A stretch of DNA of 64,000 nucleotides from Rhodospirillaceae bacterium Spongia-Bin9 (GCA_900197615.1 FZLR01000003.1:1-64000), one strand, 5' to 3'. Numbered from the stretch's first letter, positions 39,520 through 49,915 are shown. Numbers and translations: made by a program. Notes: a model not told the origin generated them from the sequence alone.

Positions 39520-40726
39520 TGATGCTGATGTAGCCGTGGGTCAGGTCGCAGGTCCACACCGTCGCCCGGCCGCGCCCGATCCCGATATCGACGTCGAGAT
39601 CGATCTCCGTCCCCTTCATGTGTTCGGCGACCGGGGTTTCGTCGTAACCGGGCACGAGCTGGCCGTTTTCCGTGATGGTGACGCCGCCGATTGCGATGGA
39701 GAGCCGGTCGCGGTCCGCCTTCTCGCCGGCCTTGCCGACCGCCATAACGATGCGGCCCCAGTTGGCGTCCTCGCCGGCGATCGCGGTCTTGACCAGGGGC
39801 GAGTTGGCGATGGTCAGGCCGATCCGGCGCGCCGCCCGGGCCGAGGCCGCGCCGGTCACGGTCACGGTGACGAATTTACTCGCCCCTTCGCCGTCGCGAA
39901 CGATCTGCTGGGCGAGATCGATCATGACAGAGTCCAGCGCCTGCTCGAACGCCCGGAGGCTCCGCAGATCGGCCGGCGGCGCATTGCCGGCCGCGCCGGT
40001 TGCGCACAGCAGCACGGTATCCGACGTCGAGGTGTCGCCGTCGACCGTCACCGCGTTGAAGGAGCGGTCGTTGGACCGGGCCAGCAGCTTCTGGAGCAGC
40101 GGCGCCGGGATATTGGCGTCGGTGAAGACGAAGCCCAGCATGGTCGCCATGTCCGGCGCGATCATGCCGCTGCCCTTGGCGAAGCCGGCGATGCGGACCG
40201 TCGTAGCGCCGATACGCGCTTCGGCGCACGCGCCCTTGGGGAAGGTATCGGTCGTCAAGATCGCTTCGGCGGCGTCGCGCCAGGCGTCGTCGCGCAGATG
40301 GCGGGACAGTTCCGGCAGGCAGCCGCCGATACGGTCCGGCCCGACCGGTACGCCGATCACCCCGGTCGAGGCCAAGAACACTTCCCGGTCCCGGCAGCCG
40401 AACAGGGCGGCGGCGGCTTCGGCGGTCCGCTCTGCCGTCGTATCGCCCGCCTTGCCGGTAAACGCGTTGGCGTTGCCCGAATTGCACACGATCGCCCGCG
40501 CCCGGCCGCCGGGCAGCGCTTCCCGGCACCAGTCGACCGGAGCCGAGGGACACATCGAGCGGGTGAAGACGCCGGCGACCGCCGTGCCGGGCGCCAGAAC
40601 GGCCAGCATCAGGTCCTTCGCGCCGCTGCGCTTGAGGCCGCAGGCGCGGCCCGCCAACTGCACGCCGCCGATCGCCGGCAGGTCGGGAAACCGCTCGGGT
40701 GCGAGCGGCGATTTTTCTAGAGCCAT
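39500..40726 (-). CDS. argJ: Bifunctional ornithine acetyltransferase / N-acetylglutamate synthase
   Basis: Enzyme of the cyclic arginine pathway that moves the acetyl group from N-acetylornithine to glutamate. The 408-aa precursor has the self-cleavage site in PDMATMLGFVFTD, where T195 becomes the N-terminal nucleophile of the beta chain. Other family blocks are CNSGNANAFTG near residue 81 and LASTGVIGVPV near 118. The C-terminus NADYRS matches the family end. Located between the parvulin gene and mutT on the minus strand. Confidence 0.96.
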   Translation of the reverse strand: MALEKSPLAPERFPDLPAIGGVQLAGRACGLKRSGAKDLMLAVLAPGTAVAGVFTRSMCPSAPVDWCREALPGGRARAIVCNSGNANAFTGKAGDTTAERTAEAAAALFGCRDREVFLASTGVIGVPVGPDRIGGCLPELSRHLRDDAWRDAAEAILTTDTFPKGACAEARIGATTVRIAGFAKGSGMIAPDMATMLGFVFTDANIPAPLLQKLLARSNDRSFNAVTVDGDTSTSDTVLLCATGAAGNAPPADLRSLRAFEQALDSVMIDLAQQIVRDGEGASKFVTVTVTGAASARAARRIGLTIANSPLVKTAIAGEDANWGRIVMAVGKAGEKADRDRLSIAIGGVTITENGQLVPGYDETPVAEHMKGTEIDLDVDIGIGRGRATVWTCDLTHGYISINADYRS

Positions 40727-40818
40727 GATGCGTACTGCGGCCCGCCGCCGGCTTCGGTCGCCCCGGAGGGGCGCCGGGTCAGGCCGTGCGGAGACGCCTG
40801 TTCCCTGATCTTGTCGCC

Positions 40819-41718
40819 TTACTTCTTTTCTTTCCGGTCTTCTTTCTTACCGGACGCGCCATCGTCAAGCGGGTTTCCGTCCGGGCCGAACCGGACGATT
40901 TTCGCCGCTTTGCGCAGACGTTCGATCTCGGCGACCGCCAGCTTTTGTCCCAGTTCCGCCTTGAGTTCGTCGCGCTTCGCCTCGAAGGGCGGCGGCGGCG
41001 TGCTGCGGCGATCCTCCAGCAGGATGACGTGCCAGCCGAACTGGGTTTGTACCGGCGTCTTCGTATAGGCGCCTTTCTTGAGCGCGAACGCCGCGTCGGC
41101 GAACGGCTTGACCATCTGGCCCCTGGCGAACCAGCCGAGGTCGCCGCCGCCGGTCTTGGACGGGCCGATCGATTTCTCCTTCGCGAGCTCGGCGAACTTG
41201 CCGCCTTTCTCCAGCGCTTCGACGACCGCCATCGCCTCCTTCTTGGTCTTCACCAGAATATGCCGGGCTTTCGCCTCTTCTTCGCCTTTGTGGTTCGCGG
41301 CAAACGCTTCATAGGCCTTGGCGAGTTGATCTTCGCTCACGGCCTTGTCGATATGCTTTGCCAGATAGGCCTGCTGCAGCACCCGGTCGGCCAGGTTCCG
41401 CAGCCTGCGCTCAATGGCCGGGGTCTTGTTCAGCCCGGCGGCCCGCGCCCTGGCGGCCAGGAGCTTTGTCTGGATGACCTGCTGGAGCAACGGCTGGTAA
41501 ATGCGCTCGATGGGCATTTTGCGGATCTGCTCCGGCAGATCGGCGTGGAGCGCCTGCAAATCCGACAGCATCACCTTCTCGCCGTCGACGGTGGCGACCA
41601 CCGGGTCTGCGGCGGGCTCGGTCTGCTGCGCCTGCGCCGGCGCAGCAGCGGACAGGGCGAGTGGCAAAGCCAATGCCAGCGCCGCGGCGGCGGCGCGCAG
41701 GGAAAGGGCGGAAGTCAT
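40819..41718 (-). CDS. Periplasmic parvulin-type peptidyl-prolyl isomerase
   Basis: Folding helper of the parvulin/SurA-PpiC group. The start was set at the ATG at 41718, which gives a Sec signal (ALSLRAAAAALALALPLALSAAAPAQA) and 299 aa; the longer frame adds residues of no signal character. An N-terminal chaperone-like helical part is followed by the parvulin domain (ARHILVKTKKEAMAVVEAL, then GGGDLGWFARGQMVKPFADAAF and TQFGWHVILLEDRR, residues about 145-235). The tail is charged and rich in Lys, Glu and Asp. It heads the parvulin-argJ-mutT run, as in many alphaproteobacteria. Confidence 0.92.
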   Translation of the reverse strand: MTSALSLRAAAAALALALPLALSAAAPAQAQQTEPAADPVVATVDGEKVMLSDLQALHADLPEQIRKMPIERIYQPLLQQVIQTKLLAARARAAGLNKTPAIERRLRNLADRVLQQAYLAKHIDKAVSEDQLAKAYEAFAANHKGEEEAKARHILVKTKKEAMAVVEALEKGGKFAELAKEKSIGPSKTGGGDLGWFARGQMVKPFADAAFALKKGAYTKTPVQTQFGWHVILLEDRRSTPPPPFEAKRDELKAELGQKLAVAEIERLRKAAKIVRFGPDGNPLDDGASGKKEDRKEKK

Positions 41719-42040
41719 TGCGGGAGAAGCTCCGAATTCGCGGGTGACGCAGGTCGTATCATCGTTCACCGAAAGGCGATAGCCGAAACCCGCCGGACGC
41801 CCCGGATGCGGAAGTGTCATGAAATGTCATGGGCGGCCCCGTTCTGTCCGGCGGCGCGGCCGTTCTGCATGCGGGGCGCCCAGGCCGTGTGGGGGACCGG
41901 CACGGCGGCGCAGGGCGCGGCGTCGGCCCGGTCGTCGCCGTTCGCCGGATGCCGGCATAGGGCGCGGCCATGCCCGATGCCCCGGCGACCTCGCCGAACT
42001 CGTCCTCGTCCGGCACGAGACAGTTATCCGGGCGGTGGTC

Positions 42041-42219
42041 CCGGCCTTCGCGCGCCAGGCCCGAGCGCTCGGCATAACCGGCCCGGCGCGCCGCCTCGGC
42101 GGCCCAAAAAAGATCGGGCCGCAGGCGACGAAATGGCGGCAGAACGCCTCCTGCCGGGTCGACAGCAGTCCATAACGCCCCATTGTCCGGGGCTCGGGCA
42201 CGGGGAAGGAAACGGTCAT
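42041..42219 (-). pseudogene. Frameshifted remnant resembling a terminase small subunit
   Basis: From an ATG at 42219 the first 38 codons include LSTRQEAFCRHFVACG, close to the start of Terminase_2-type small subunits and related chromosomal proteins. After a run of six Ts (minus strand, 42111-42106) the similarity continues in the -1 frame with AAEAARRAGYAERSG, the next block of the same family. Beyond about 42041 no similarity is visible in either frame. The simplest reading is a decayed gene with a frameshift and a lost 3' part. The rest of the 541-base gap 41719-42259 holds nothing I can support. Confidence 0.4.
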
Positions 42220-42259
42220 GGCCCGAATCCATGCCTGACGATACCGCCCGGCAATCGGC

Positions 42260-45200
42260 CTACTCCGCCGCCTCGCGCATCTCGGCCGGCGCGCCGTAAC
42301 CGCCGCCGCCGGGGGTTTCGACGACGAACACGTCGCCGGGGCCGACCTGGCATTTGTCGGTGCCGGTCATGGCGACGGTGCTGCCGTCGGCGCGCTCGAC
42401 CCAGTTGCGGCCCTTGGCGCCCGGCTCGCCGCCCGCCGCCCCGAAGGGGGCGTAGATGCGGCGCGACGACAGGATGGCGACCGTCATGTCCTCCAGGAAG
42501 CGCAGCCGGCGCACCGAGCCGTCGCCGCCGCGCCAGCGGCCCGCGCCGCCCGAGCCGTGGCGCAGGCGGAAATCGTCCAGCATAACCGGAAAGCGCCATT
42601 CGAGAACTTCCGGATCGGTCAGGCGTGCGTTGGTCATGTGGGTCTGGACGGCGCTGGCGCCGTCATGGCCCGCGCCCGCGCCCATGCCGCCGGCGACGGT
42701 CTCGTAATACTGGTGCCGGTCGTTGCCGAAGGTGACGTTGTTCATGGTCGACTGGGCCGAGCCGAGCACGCCCATGGCGCCGTAGAGCGCGTTGGTGACG
42801 ATCTGCGAGGTCTCGACATTGCCGGCGACGACGGCGGCCGGATAGACCGGCTTCAGCATCGAGCCGTCGGGAATCACGATGTTGAGCGGCTTGAGCACGC
42901 CCTCGTTCATCGGGATGTCCTCGTCGACCAGGGTGCGGAAGACGTAGAGCACGGCGGCGCGGCACACGGCAGACGGCGCGTTGAAATTGTTCGGCAGCTG
43001 GGCCGACGTGCCGGTGAAATCGATATCCGCGGTGCGCTCCTCCCGGTGGACGCGGATCGCGACGCGAATCTCGCCGCCGGCGTCGATCGGGCTCGTGAAT
43101 TCGCCGTCGCTGAGCCGGTCGAGCACCCGGCGGACCTGCTCCTCGGCATTGTCCTGGACATGGCCCATATAGGCGTGGACGACGGCGAGCCCGAACTGGC
43201 CGATCATGCGGCCGATCTCCTGCACGCCTTTCTCGTTGGCGGCGATCTGGGCCTTGAGGTCGGCGATGTTCTGGTCCGGGTTGCGCGCCGGATAGAGCGC
43301 GCCGGTCAACAGCGCCCGGGTCTCGGTTTCCAGGAAACGGCCGTCCTCGACCAGCAGGGCGTTGTCGAACAGCACGCCCTCTTCCTCGACGATGCGCGAA
43401 TCCGGCGGCATGGAGCCCGGCGTGATGCCGCCGATATCGGCATGGTGGCCGCGCGAGCCGACAAAAAACAGAATAGTCTGTTTATTTTCTGCAAAGACCG
43501 GGGTGATGACGGTCACGTCCGGCAGATGGGTGCCGCCGGCATAGGGCGCGTTGAGGACATAGACCTCGCCCGGCCGCATCGTGCCGGCGCGGCGTCGGAC
43601 GATCTCGCGCACGCTCTCGCTCATGCTGCCGAGATGGACCGGCATGTGCGGCGCGTTGGCGATCAGGTCGCCGGTCGGGTCGAAGATGGCGCAGGAGAAG
43701 TCCAGCCGCTCCTTGATGTTGACCGAGTAGCTCGTGTTCTCCAGCACCGCGCCCATCTGCTCGGCGACCGACATGAACAGGTTGTTGAACACCTCCAGCA
43801 TGACGGGATCGGCCTGCGTGCCGACGGCGAGCCCGCGGTCGAGCGCCACGACCCGCTCGAGCACCAGGTGGTTGCGCTCGCTCACCGTGGCGGCCCAGCC
43901 CGGCTCGACGACGGTGGTCGCCGTCGCCTCCCGGACGATGGCCGGGCCGGCGATCCGGTCGCCGGGTTGCAGCCGGTCGCGGTCGAAAATGGCGGATTTG
44001 TGAGATTTTCCGCCCGAGAAGAAGTGCGCCCGGTCGATGGCCGCCGGCGCGTCATCGCTCCGGCGCGCGACGATCGCGTCCTCCACCTTGTCGGTCGCGC
44101 CGACCGCCTCGACGGAGACCGCCTCCACGACCATCGGCTTGTCCGGGACGGTGAAGCCGTAGCGCTGGCGGTGGGCATCCTCGAAGGCGGCGACCGTCTC
44201 CTCCAGCGTCCCGGCGGCGACGACGATCGCCGCGTCGGTCCCGTCGTAGCGGATGTGGGCGCGGCGGTGGATCGCGATATTTTCGGCAGGTACATTTTGT
44301 TCGGATATTTCCGATTTAGCCGAATTAGCCAGCCTGTCCAGGGTCGCGTCCAGCTCGCCGGTCAGGCTGGCGTCCAGGATCGCTTCCACGGCGGTCTCGC
44401 GCAGGGCGCGCATGTCGGCGAGGCCCATGCCATAGGCCGAGAGCACGCCGGCGAAGGGATGGATGAAGACCCGGGTCACGCCCAGCGTATCGGCGATCGG
44501 GCAGGCGTGCTGGCCGGCCGCGCCGCCGAAGCAGGCCAATGTGTATTCGGTAACATCGTAGCCGCGCTGGATCGAGATTTCCTTGATCGCGTTGGCCATG
44601 TTCTCGACCGCGATGGTGAGGAAGCCCTCGGCGACCTGCTCCGGGGTACGGCTGTCCCCTGTCGCGCGCTCGATCTCCCGGGCCAGCGCCGCGAAGCGCT
44701 GCACCACGGCCTCCCGGTCGAGCGGCAGGTCGCCGTCCGGCCCGAAAACGGCGGGGAAATGGTCCGGCTGGATCTTGCCGAGCATGACGTTGGCGTCGGT
44801 GACGGTTAGCGGCCCGCCGCGCCGGTAGCAGGCCGGGCCGGGGTTGGCGCCGGCGCTGTCCGGCCCGACGCGGTACTTCGCGCCATCGAAATGCAGGATC
44901 GAACCGCCGCCGGCCGCCACGGTGTGGATCTGCATCATCGGCGCGCGCATCCGCACCCCGGCGACCAGCGTCTCGAACGCGCGCTCGTATTCGCCGGCAT
45001 AGTGGGACACGTCGGTCGAGGTGCCGCCCATGTCGAAGCCGATCAGCTTGCCGAAGCCGGCCATCTCCGCCGTGCGCACCGCGCCGACGATGCCGCCGGC
45101 CGGTCCGGACAGGATCGAATCCTTGCCCTGGAAGCGGCGCGCGTCGGTCAGCCCCCCGTTCGACTGCATGAACATCAGCCGGGTATCGCCGATCTCGCCG

Positions 45201-45877
45201 GCGACCCGGTCGACATAGCGGCGCAGGATCGGCGACAGGTAGGCATCGACCACGGTGGTGTCGCCGCGGCCGACCAGCTTCATCAGCGGGCTGACCTCGT
45301 GGCTGACCGAGACCTGGGCGAAGCCGATGCCGCGGCACAGGGCGGCGACCTGCCGTTCGTGGTCGGTGTAGCGGTAGCCGTGCATGAACAGGATCGCGAC
45401 CGAGCGGTAGCCGGTCTCGAAGGCGGCGCGGATGTCCGCTTCGGCGGTGGCGAGATCGAGCGGCGTCTCGACCGTGCCGTCGGCCATCACCCGCTCGTCG
45501 ACCTCGACGACCCGGCTGTAGAGCAGCTCCGGCAGCACGACGTTGCGCGCGAACAGGCGCGGGCGGACCTGGTAGGCGATGCGCAGGGCGTCTGCGAAGC
45601 CCCTGGTGACGACCAGCAGCGTGCGCTCGCCCTTGCGTTCGAGCAGGGCGTTGGTGGCGACGGTCGTGCCCATCTTCACGGCGTCGATCCGCGCCGCCGG
45701 GATCGGCGCGCCGGGTGCGAGGGCGAGCACGTCGCGGATGCCCTGGATCGCGGCGTCGGGATAGCGCTCCGGGTTCTCCGACAGCAGCTTGTGGGTCGCC
45801 AGCCGCCCGTCCGGCGCCTTGGCCACGACATCGGTAAAGGTGCCGCCCCGATCGATCCAGAATTGCCAGCCGCTCAT
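42260..45877 (-). CDS. 5-oxoprolinase / hydantoinase A-B fusion
   Basis: Large cytoplasmic ATP-dependent amidohydrolase, 1205 aa, with both halves of the hydantoinase/oxoprolinase system in one chain: HyuA-like (Hydant_A_N with [19 protein letters not shown] at the N-terminus, then [14 protein letters not shown] near residue 287) and HyuB-like (about residues 690-1195, [20 protein letters not shown], and [15 protein letters not shown]). Full-length fusions of this type are usually 5-oxoprolinases that open 5-oxo-L-proline to glutamate using ATP, although N-methylhydantoinase activity cannot be ruled out. Monocistronic, divergent from the acyl-CoA ligase with a 178-bp gap. Confidence 0.92.
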   Translation of the reverse strand: MSGWQFWIDRGGTFTDVVAKAPDGRLATHKLLSENPERYPDAAIQGIRDVLALAPGAPIPAARIDAVKMGTTVATNALLERKGERTLLVVTRGFADALRIAYQVRPRLFARNVVLPELLYSRVVEVDERVMADGTVETPLDLATAEADIRAAFETGYRSVAILFMHGYRYTDHERQVAALCRGIGFAQVSVSHEVSPLMKLVGRGDTTVVDAYLSPILRRYVDRVAGEIGDTRLMFMQSNGGLTDARRFQGKDSILSGPAGGIVGAVRTAEMAGFGKLIGFDMGGTSTDVSHYAGEYERAFETLVAGVRMRAPMMQIHTVAAGGGSILHFDGAKYRVGPDSAGANPGPACYRRGGPLTVTDANVMLGKIQPDHFPAVFGPDGDLPLDREAVVQRFAALAREIERATGDSRTPEQVAEGFLTIAVENMANAIKEISIQRGYDVTEYTLACFGGAAGQHACPIADTLGVTRVFIHPFAGVLSAYGMGLADMRALRETAVEAILDASLTGELDATLDRLANSAKSEISEQNVPAENIAIHRRAHIRYDGTDAAIVVAAGTLEETVAAFEDAHRQRYGFTVPDKPMVVEAVSVEAVGATDKVEDAIVARRSDDAPAAIDRAHFFSGGKSHKSAIFDRDRLQPGDRIAGPAIVREATATTVVEPGWAATVSERNHLVLERVVALDRGLAVGTQADPVMLEVFNNLFMSVAEQMGAVLENTSYSVNIKERLDFSCAIFDPTGDLIANAPHMPVHLGSMSESVREIVRRRAGTMRPGEVYVLNAPYAGGTHLPDVTVITPVFAENKQTILFFVGSRGHHADIGGITPGSMPPDSRIVEEEGVLFDNALLVEDGRFLETETRALLTGALYPARNPDQNIADLKAQIAANEKGVQEIGRMIGQFGLAVVHAYMGHVQDNAEEQVRRVLDRLSDGEFTSPIDAGGEIRVAIRVHREERTADIDFTGTSAQLPNNFNAPSAVCRAAVLYVFRTLVDEDIPMNEGVLKPLNIVIPDGSMLKPVYPAAVVAGNVETSQIVTNALYGAMGVLGSAQSTMNNVTFGNDRHQYYETVAGGMGAGAGHDGASAVQTHMTNARLTDPEVLEWRFPVMLDDFRLRHGSGGAGRWRGGDGSVRRLRFLEDMTVAILSSRRIYAPFGAAGGEPGAKGRNWVERADGSTVAMTGTDKCQVGPGDVFVVETPGGGGYGAPAEMREAAE

Positions 45878-46055
45878 GGTTCCGTTCGTTCGTCAGATTT
45901 CCTGCAATAGAAGGCAGCGCCCGCCAAATCTCAAGGCGGCCGAGTGACCTCCTTCGAGACGGCCCCGAGGAATTGTAACGAGAAATGGCGCACCTTTCCG
46001 CTGCGAAGTTTACACCCTAAAACCAGCGCAAACCGACAACCTCAGGTGCCCCGCC

Positions 46056-47672
46056 ATGCGCCGGATCGAAACGCCTTTCGTTCATCCCTTTGCCGGCTTC
46101 GACATCCCGGCGCTGGTTGCCGCCCGGGCGGCGAGCCATTCGGACAAGCCGTATCTGGTGTGGGAGCCGTTCGTCGGGCCGCGCGCGGCCTGGACCTTCG
46201 CCGAGTTCGCCCACGAGGTCGACCGGGTGGCGGCGGGCCTGGCGGCGCGGGACATAAAGGCCGGCGACAGCCTCCTGGTCCATCTCGACAACTGCCCGGA
46301 AATCCTCTTCGCCTGGTTCGCCTGCGCGAAGATCGGCGCGATCTGCGTGACCACCAACGCCCGCTCGGCAGCCGACGAGATGACTTATTTCGCCGACCGT
46401 TCCGGCGCGGTGGCCGCGATCACCCAGCCGAAATTCGCCGCCATGATCGGCGGCGCCTGCAAGGACCTGCGCTGGGTCGCGGTCACCGATACCGACAATG
46501 GCGAAGCGCCGACGCCGGGCAGCGCGCCGGGCAGCGGGCCGAGCGGCGACAGCTTCGCCCGGCTGGCGGGCGATCCGGCGGATGCGCCGCGCCGTCCGGC
46601 CGACCCGATGGCGCCGCTTTCCGTCCAGTTCACCTCGGGCACGACCTCCCGGCCCAAGGCGGTGCTCTGGCTGCACGGCAACGGCCTGTGGGGCGCGAAG
46701 ATGAACGCGCTGCACGAAGATCTGCGCGATACCGATTGCCACCTGACCTACCTGCCGATCTTCCACACCAACGCCCAGGCCTATTCCGTGCTCGCCTCGC
46801 TGTGGTCCGGCGCGACCTGCGTGGTCCAGCCCCGCTTCTCGGCCCGCCGCTTCTGGAACGTGGCGATCCGCAACGGCTGTACCTGGACCAGCATGGTGCC
46901 GTTCATGAACCGGGCGCTGATGGACCGCGACGTGCCGGAGCGCCACCCGTTCCGCCTGATGGGCAACGGCATCTGCAGCCCGCCGACCGACGAGATTTTC
47001 GGCGTCAAGACGATCGGCTGGTGGGGCATGTCGGAGACCATCACCCACGGCTTCGTCGGCGACGTCCATCTGCCGAACCGGCCGCTCTCCGTCGGCAAAC
47101 CCTCGGTCGAATACGATATCCGGATCCTGGACGAATCGGGCGACCCGGTCGGCCCGGACGAGACCGGCGACCTTTTCATCCGCGGCGTGCGCGGGCTCTC
47201 CATGTTCGCCGAATATCTCGGCGACGAGAAGGCGACCGCTGAGGCGTTCGACGACGAGGGCTTCTTCACGACCGGCGACAAGATCGCGGTCCACAGCGAC
47301 GGCTTCTGCAGCTTCTCCGACCGGGCCAAGGACATGCTCAAGGTCGGCGGCGAGAATGTCGCCGCGTCCGAAGTCGAGCGGGTGATCGCCGAACAGCCGC
47401 TGGCCCGCGAAGTGGCCGTCGTCGCAAAGAAGCATCCGATGCTGGACGAGGTGCCGGTCGCCTACATCCTGGTCGACGGCGGGGCGGCCAACGCGCCGCC
47501 GGACTACGGCGAGCGCATCGTCGCGGCCTGCCGGCAATCTCTGGCCGATTTCAAGGTGCCGACGGAAGTCCGCCTGGTCGACGATTTCCCGCGCTCGACC
47601 ATCGAGAAAATCGCGAAGAACGTGCTGCGCGCGGAGCTGGACGCCGAAGCAGACGAAGACGGCGATGGCTGA
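46056..47672 (+). CDS. ATP-dependent acyl-CoA ligase (ANL superfamily)
   Basis: Adenylate-forming enzyme of 538 aa that activates a carboxylate to its CoA thioester. The P-loop-like motif is FTSGTTSRPKAV near residue 192; GMSETITHG near 326, TGDKIAVHSDGFCSFSDRAKDMLKVGGENVA near 408 and the C-terminal lysine motif RSTIEKIAKNVLR are all present. Its overall look is closest to short- or medium-chain and carnitine-CoA-ligase-like members; the acid is unknown. Its last 8 bases overlap the start of the DddP-like gene (ATGGCTGA), so the two are translationally coupled and probably work in one pathway. Confidence 0.9.
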   Translation: MRRIETPFVHPFAGFDIPALVAARAASHSDKPYLVWEPFVGPRAAWTFAEFAHEVDRVAAGLAARDIKAGDSLLVHLDNCPEILFAWFACAKIGAICVTTNARSAADEMTYFADRSGAVAAITQPKFAAMIGGACKDLRWVAVTDTDNGEAPTPGSAPGSGPSGDSFARLAGDPADAPRRPADPMAPLSVQFTSGTTSRPKAVLWLHGNGLWGAKMNALHEDLRDTDCHLTYLPIFHTNAQAYSVLASLWSGATCVVQPRFSARRFWNVAIRNGCTWTSMVPFMNRALMDRDVPERHPFRLMGNGICSPPTDEIFGVKTIGWWGMSETITHGFVGDVHLPNRPLSVGKPSVEYDIRILDESGDPVGPDETGDLFIRGVRGLSMFAEYLGDEKATAEAFDDEGFFTTGDKIAVHSDGFCSFSDRAKDMLKVGGENVAASEVERVIAEQPLAREVAVVAKKHPMLDEVPVAYILVDGGAANAPPDYGERIVAACRQSLADFKVPTEVRLVDDFPRSTIEKIAKNVLRAELDAEADEDGDG

Positions 47673-48867
47673 CGGCCCGCCGCGCATCGGGTCCATCGAC
47701 GAGGCGGCGATCCGCGCCCATCGCGCCGAGCGGATACGCCAGGAGCTTCGCCGCCGGGACCGCGCGGCGGTGCTGACGGTCGATCCGGTCAACCTGCGCT
47801 ACGCGACCGGCACGCGGAACATGCAGGTCTGGACGATGCACAATATCGTCCGCTACGCGCTGGTCTTCGCGCACGGCCCGACGGTGCTGTTCGACCTGCC
47901 GACCGGCCGCCATCTGAGCGCCGGGCTGGAGAGCGTCAGCGACGTCCGGCCGTCGATCCCCTTCGATTACATGCTGGTCGCCGATAACGCCGAAGCGATG
48001 GCGCGGCGCTGGGCGGCGCAGATTCGCGGGACGCTGAAGGAACATGGCTGCGCGGCGGACATCCTGGCCGTCGACCGGGCGGACACCCTGATGGTCTGGG
48101 CACTCGCAGAGGAGGGCACCCGCGCCGTCGACGGCAAGGCGATCCTGGAACATGCGCGCGCCAACAAGTCGGCCGAGGAAATCGCCGCGTTCCGGCTGTC
48201 GCTCGAAACGTGCGAAGACAGCGTCCGCTCGCTGTACGGCTTCGCCGTCCCCGGAACCCGGGAGTCGGAAGCGTTCGGCCATCTGGTCGGCGAGAGTCTG
48301 GCCCGCGGCGGCGAATATCCGGAGACCCGCCTGCTCGCCGCCGGCCCGCGCACCAACCCGTGGTTCCAGGAAACGTCGGGCCGGGTCATGCAGGCGGGCG
48401 AACTGCTTTCCCTCGATACCGACCTGATCGGCCCGATGGGCTTCTACAACGACATCTCGCGCAGCTGGGTGGTCGGCGGTCGCCGGCCGACCCCGGCGCA
48501 AGCCACCCTGCTCGACCTTTCGCGGGCCCAGATCGAGCACAATATCGATCTGCTGCGCCCCGGCGTATCGTTCGTCGACTACGCCTCCAGGGCCTTCCGC
48601 CTGCCCGACGCCTATCTCGCGAACCGCTACGCCGACCTAGTCCACGGCTGCGGGCTGGGAGTCGAGTATCCGTTCGTGCTCTATCCGGAAGACGCGGACG
48701 ACGGGATGTATGACGGCCATTTCGAAGCGAACGCGATCGTCTGCGTCGAAAGCTATGTCGGCGCCCTCGACGGCCCCGACGGCGTGAAGCTGGAACAGCC
48801 GGTCCTGATTACGGAAAACGGCCCGGAAGTGCTGAGCGCGCTGCCGCTCGATGCCGCGGATTTCTGA
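47665..48867 (+). CDS. M24-fold metalloenzyme, DddP-like
   Basis: Protein of 400 aa with the creatinase/aminopeptidase-P (M24) fold, resembling the DMSP lyase DddP in long segments, e.g. GGEYPETRLLAAGPRTNPWFQE and DTDLIGPMGFYNDISRSW. Compared with DddP numbering as I recall it (offset 44), all six metal ligands are kept: D251, D253, D263, H327, E362, E377, as is the active-site Tyr (Y322). The proposed catalytic Asp (D377 in DddP) is V333 here, and the N-terminus is about 45 residues shorter. It is therefore a DddP homologue whose lyase activity is doubtful; a related lyase or peptidase role is possible. Coupled to the acyl-CoA ligase upstream. Confidence 0.8.
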   Translation: MADGPPRIGSIDEAAIRAHRAERIRQELRRRDRAAVLTVDPVNLRYATGTRNMQVWTMHNIVRYALVFAHGPTVLFDLPTGRHLSAGLESVSDVRPSIPFDYMLVADNAEAMARRWAAQIRGTLKEHGCAADILAVDRADTLMVWALAEEGTRAVDGKAILEHARANKSAEEIAAFRLSLETCEDSVRSLYGFAVPGTRESEAFGHLVGESLARGGEYPETRLLAAGPRTNPWFQETSGRVMQAGELLSLDTDLIGPMGFYNDISRSWVVGGRRPTPAQATLLDLSRAQIEHNIDLLRPGVSFVDYASRAFRLPDAYLANRYADLVHGCGLGVEYPFVLYPEDADDGMYDGHFEANAIVCVESYVGALDGPDGVKLEQPVLITENGPEVLSALPLDAADF

Positions 48868-48900
48868 GCCGGGCGAGGGGCGGTTGAAGCGGGGTAAAGC

Positions 48901-49857
48901 CTACCCCAGCCCCTTCTGGCCCATGGCGAGGAATTTTTCGCGGCGCTGCTTGCGCAGGACGGGGCCGTCGGTCTCGAGCAGGGCGTCCAGCGCCCCGGCG
49001 ATGGCGTCCGTCACGTTCGCGAAAATCAAGTCCCGGTTCCGGTGAGCGCCGCCGACCGGTTCCGGCACGATGCCGTCGATTACCTCCAGGTCGAACAGGT
49101 CCTGCGCCGTGAGCTTGAGCGCGTCGGCGGCATCCTGCGCGACGTCCGAATCGCGCCACAGGATGGAGGCGCAACCCTCCGGGGAAATCACCGAATAGAC
49201 GGCGTGTTCGAGCATCAGCACCCGGTTGGCCGCGGCCAGTGCGATGGCGCCGCCGGACCCGCCCTCCCCGATCACGAGGCCGATCAGCGGCGTCTCCAGG
49301 TCGAGGCAGGTTTCGATCGACCGGGCGATGGCTTCGGCCTGGCCGCGCGCTTCCGCCCCCATGCCGGGGTAGGCGCCGGACGTGTCGATCAGCGTGATGA
49401 CCGGCAGGCCGAACCGTTCGGCCAGGCGCATCAGGCGCATCGCCTTGCGATAGCCCTCCGGCCGGGCCATGCCGAAATTGTGGGTCAGGCGCGATTCGGT
49501 GTCGTGGCCCTTCTCGTTGCCGATCACGACCACGGAGCGACCGCCGAACCGGGCGAGGCCGCCGACGATGGCGCGGTCTTCGGCAAAAGCGCGGTCGCCG
49601 GCGAGCGGCAGGTAATCCTCGAAAAGGTTTTCGATATATTCCAGCGCGTGCGGGCGGTCCGGATGGCGGGCGACCAGCACCTTCTGCCACGGCGTCAGCT
49701 TCGAATAGGTGGTGCGCAGCATGCGCTCCACCTTCTCCTGCATCCGGCCGACTTCTTCGGCAATATTGAGGGCGCCGCCGTCGGTCAGATGGCGCAATTC
49801 TTCGATCTTGCCTTCGAGTTCGGCGATAGGCTTTTCGAATTCGAGAAACGACGGCAT
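48901..49857 (-). CDS. accA: Acetyl-CoA carboxylase carboxyltransferase subunit alpha
   Basis: Alpha subunit of the carboxyltransferase that forms malonyl-CoA for fatty acid synthesis. The ATG at 49857 gives [21 protein letters not shown], the standard N-terminus, and 318 aa; the longer open frame upstream is not typical. Core crotonase-like blocks are [16 protein letters not shown] near residue 138, [23 protein letters not shown] near 163 and [13 protein letters not shown] near 203, with [15 protein letters not shown] near 230. Minus strand, 58 bp downstream of the di-haem peroxidase gene. Confidence 0.96.
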   Translation of the reverse strand: MPSFLEFEKPIAELEGKIEELRHLTDGGALNIAEEVGRMQEKVERMLRTTYSKLTPWQKVLVARHPDRPHALEYIENLFEDYLPLAGDRAFAEDRAIVGGLARFGGRSVVVIGNEKGHDTESRLTHNFGMARPEGYRKAMRLMRLAERFGLPVITLIDTSGAYPGMGAEARGQAEAIARSIETCLDLETPLIGLVIGEGGSGGAIALAAANRVLMLEHAVYSVISPEGCASILWRDSDVAQDAADALKLTAQDLFDLEVIDGIVPEPVGGAHRNRDLIFANVTDAIAGALDALLETDGPVLRKQRREKFLAMGQKGLG

Positions 49858-49915
49858 GGGCGGGAGAATAGCGACTGCCGGCACATATTTCAATCGGCGG
49901 AGAGGGCGAACACCG

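Noticed and set aside
36193-39522. Plus-strand open frame of 1109 codons
   Set aside because: Antisense to the SLC13, MBL and mutT genes; the composition, rich in Gln, Arg and His, and the lack of any motif mark it as a GC-driven shadow.
42106-42111. Programmed -1 frameshifting at the T6 run
   Set aside because: The downstream frame loses family similarity soon after and there is no clear stimulatory hairpin; decay or a sequencing indel is simpler.
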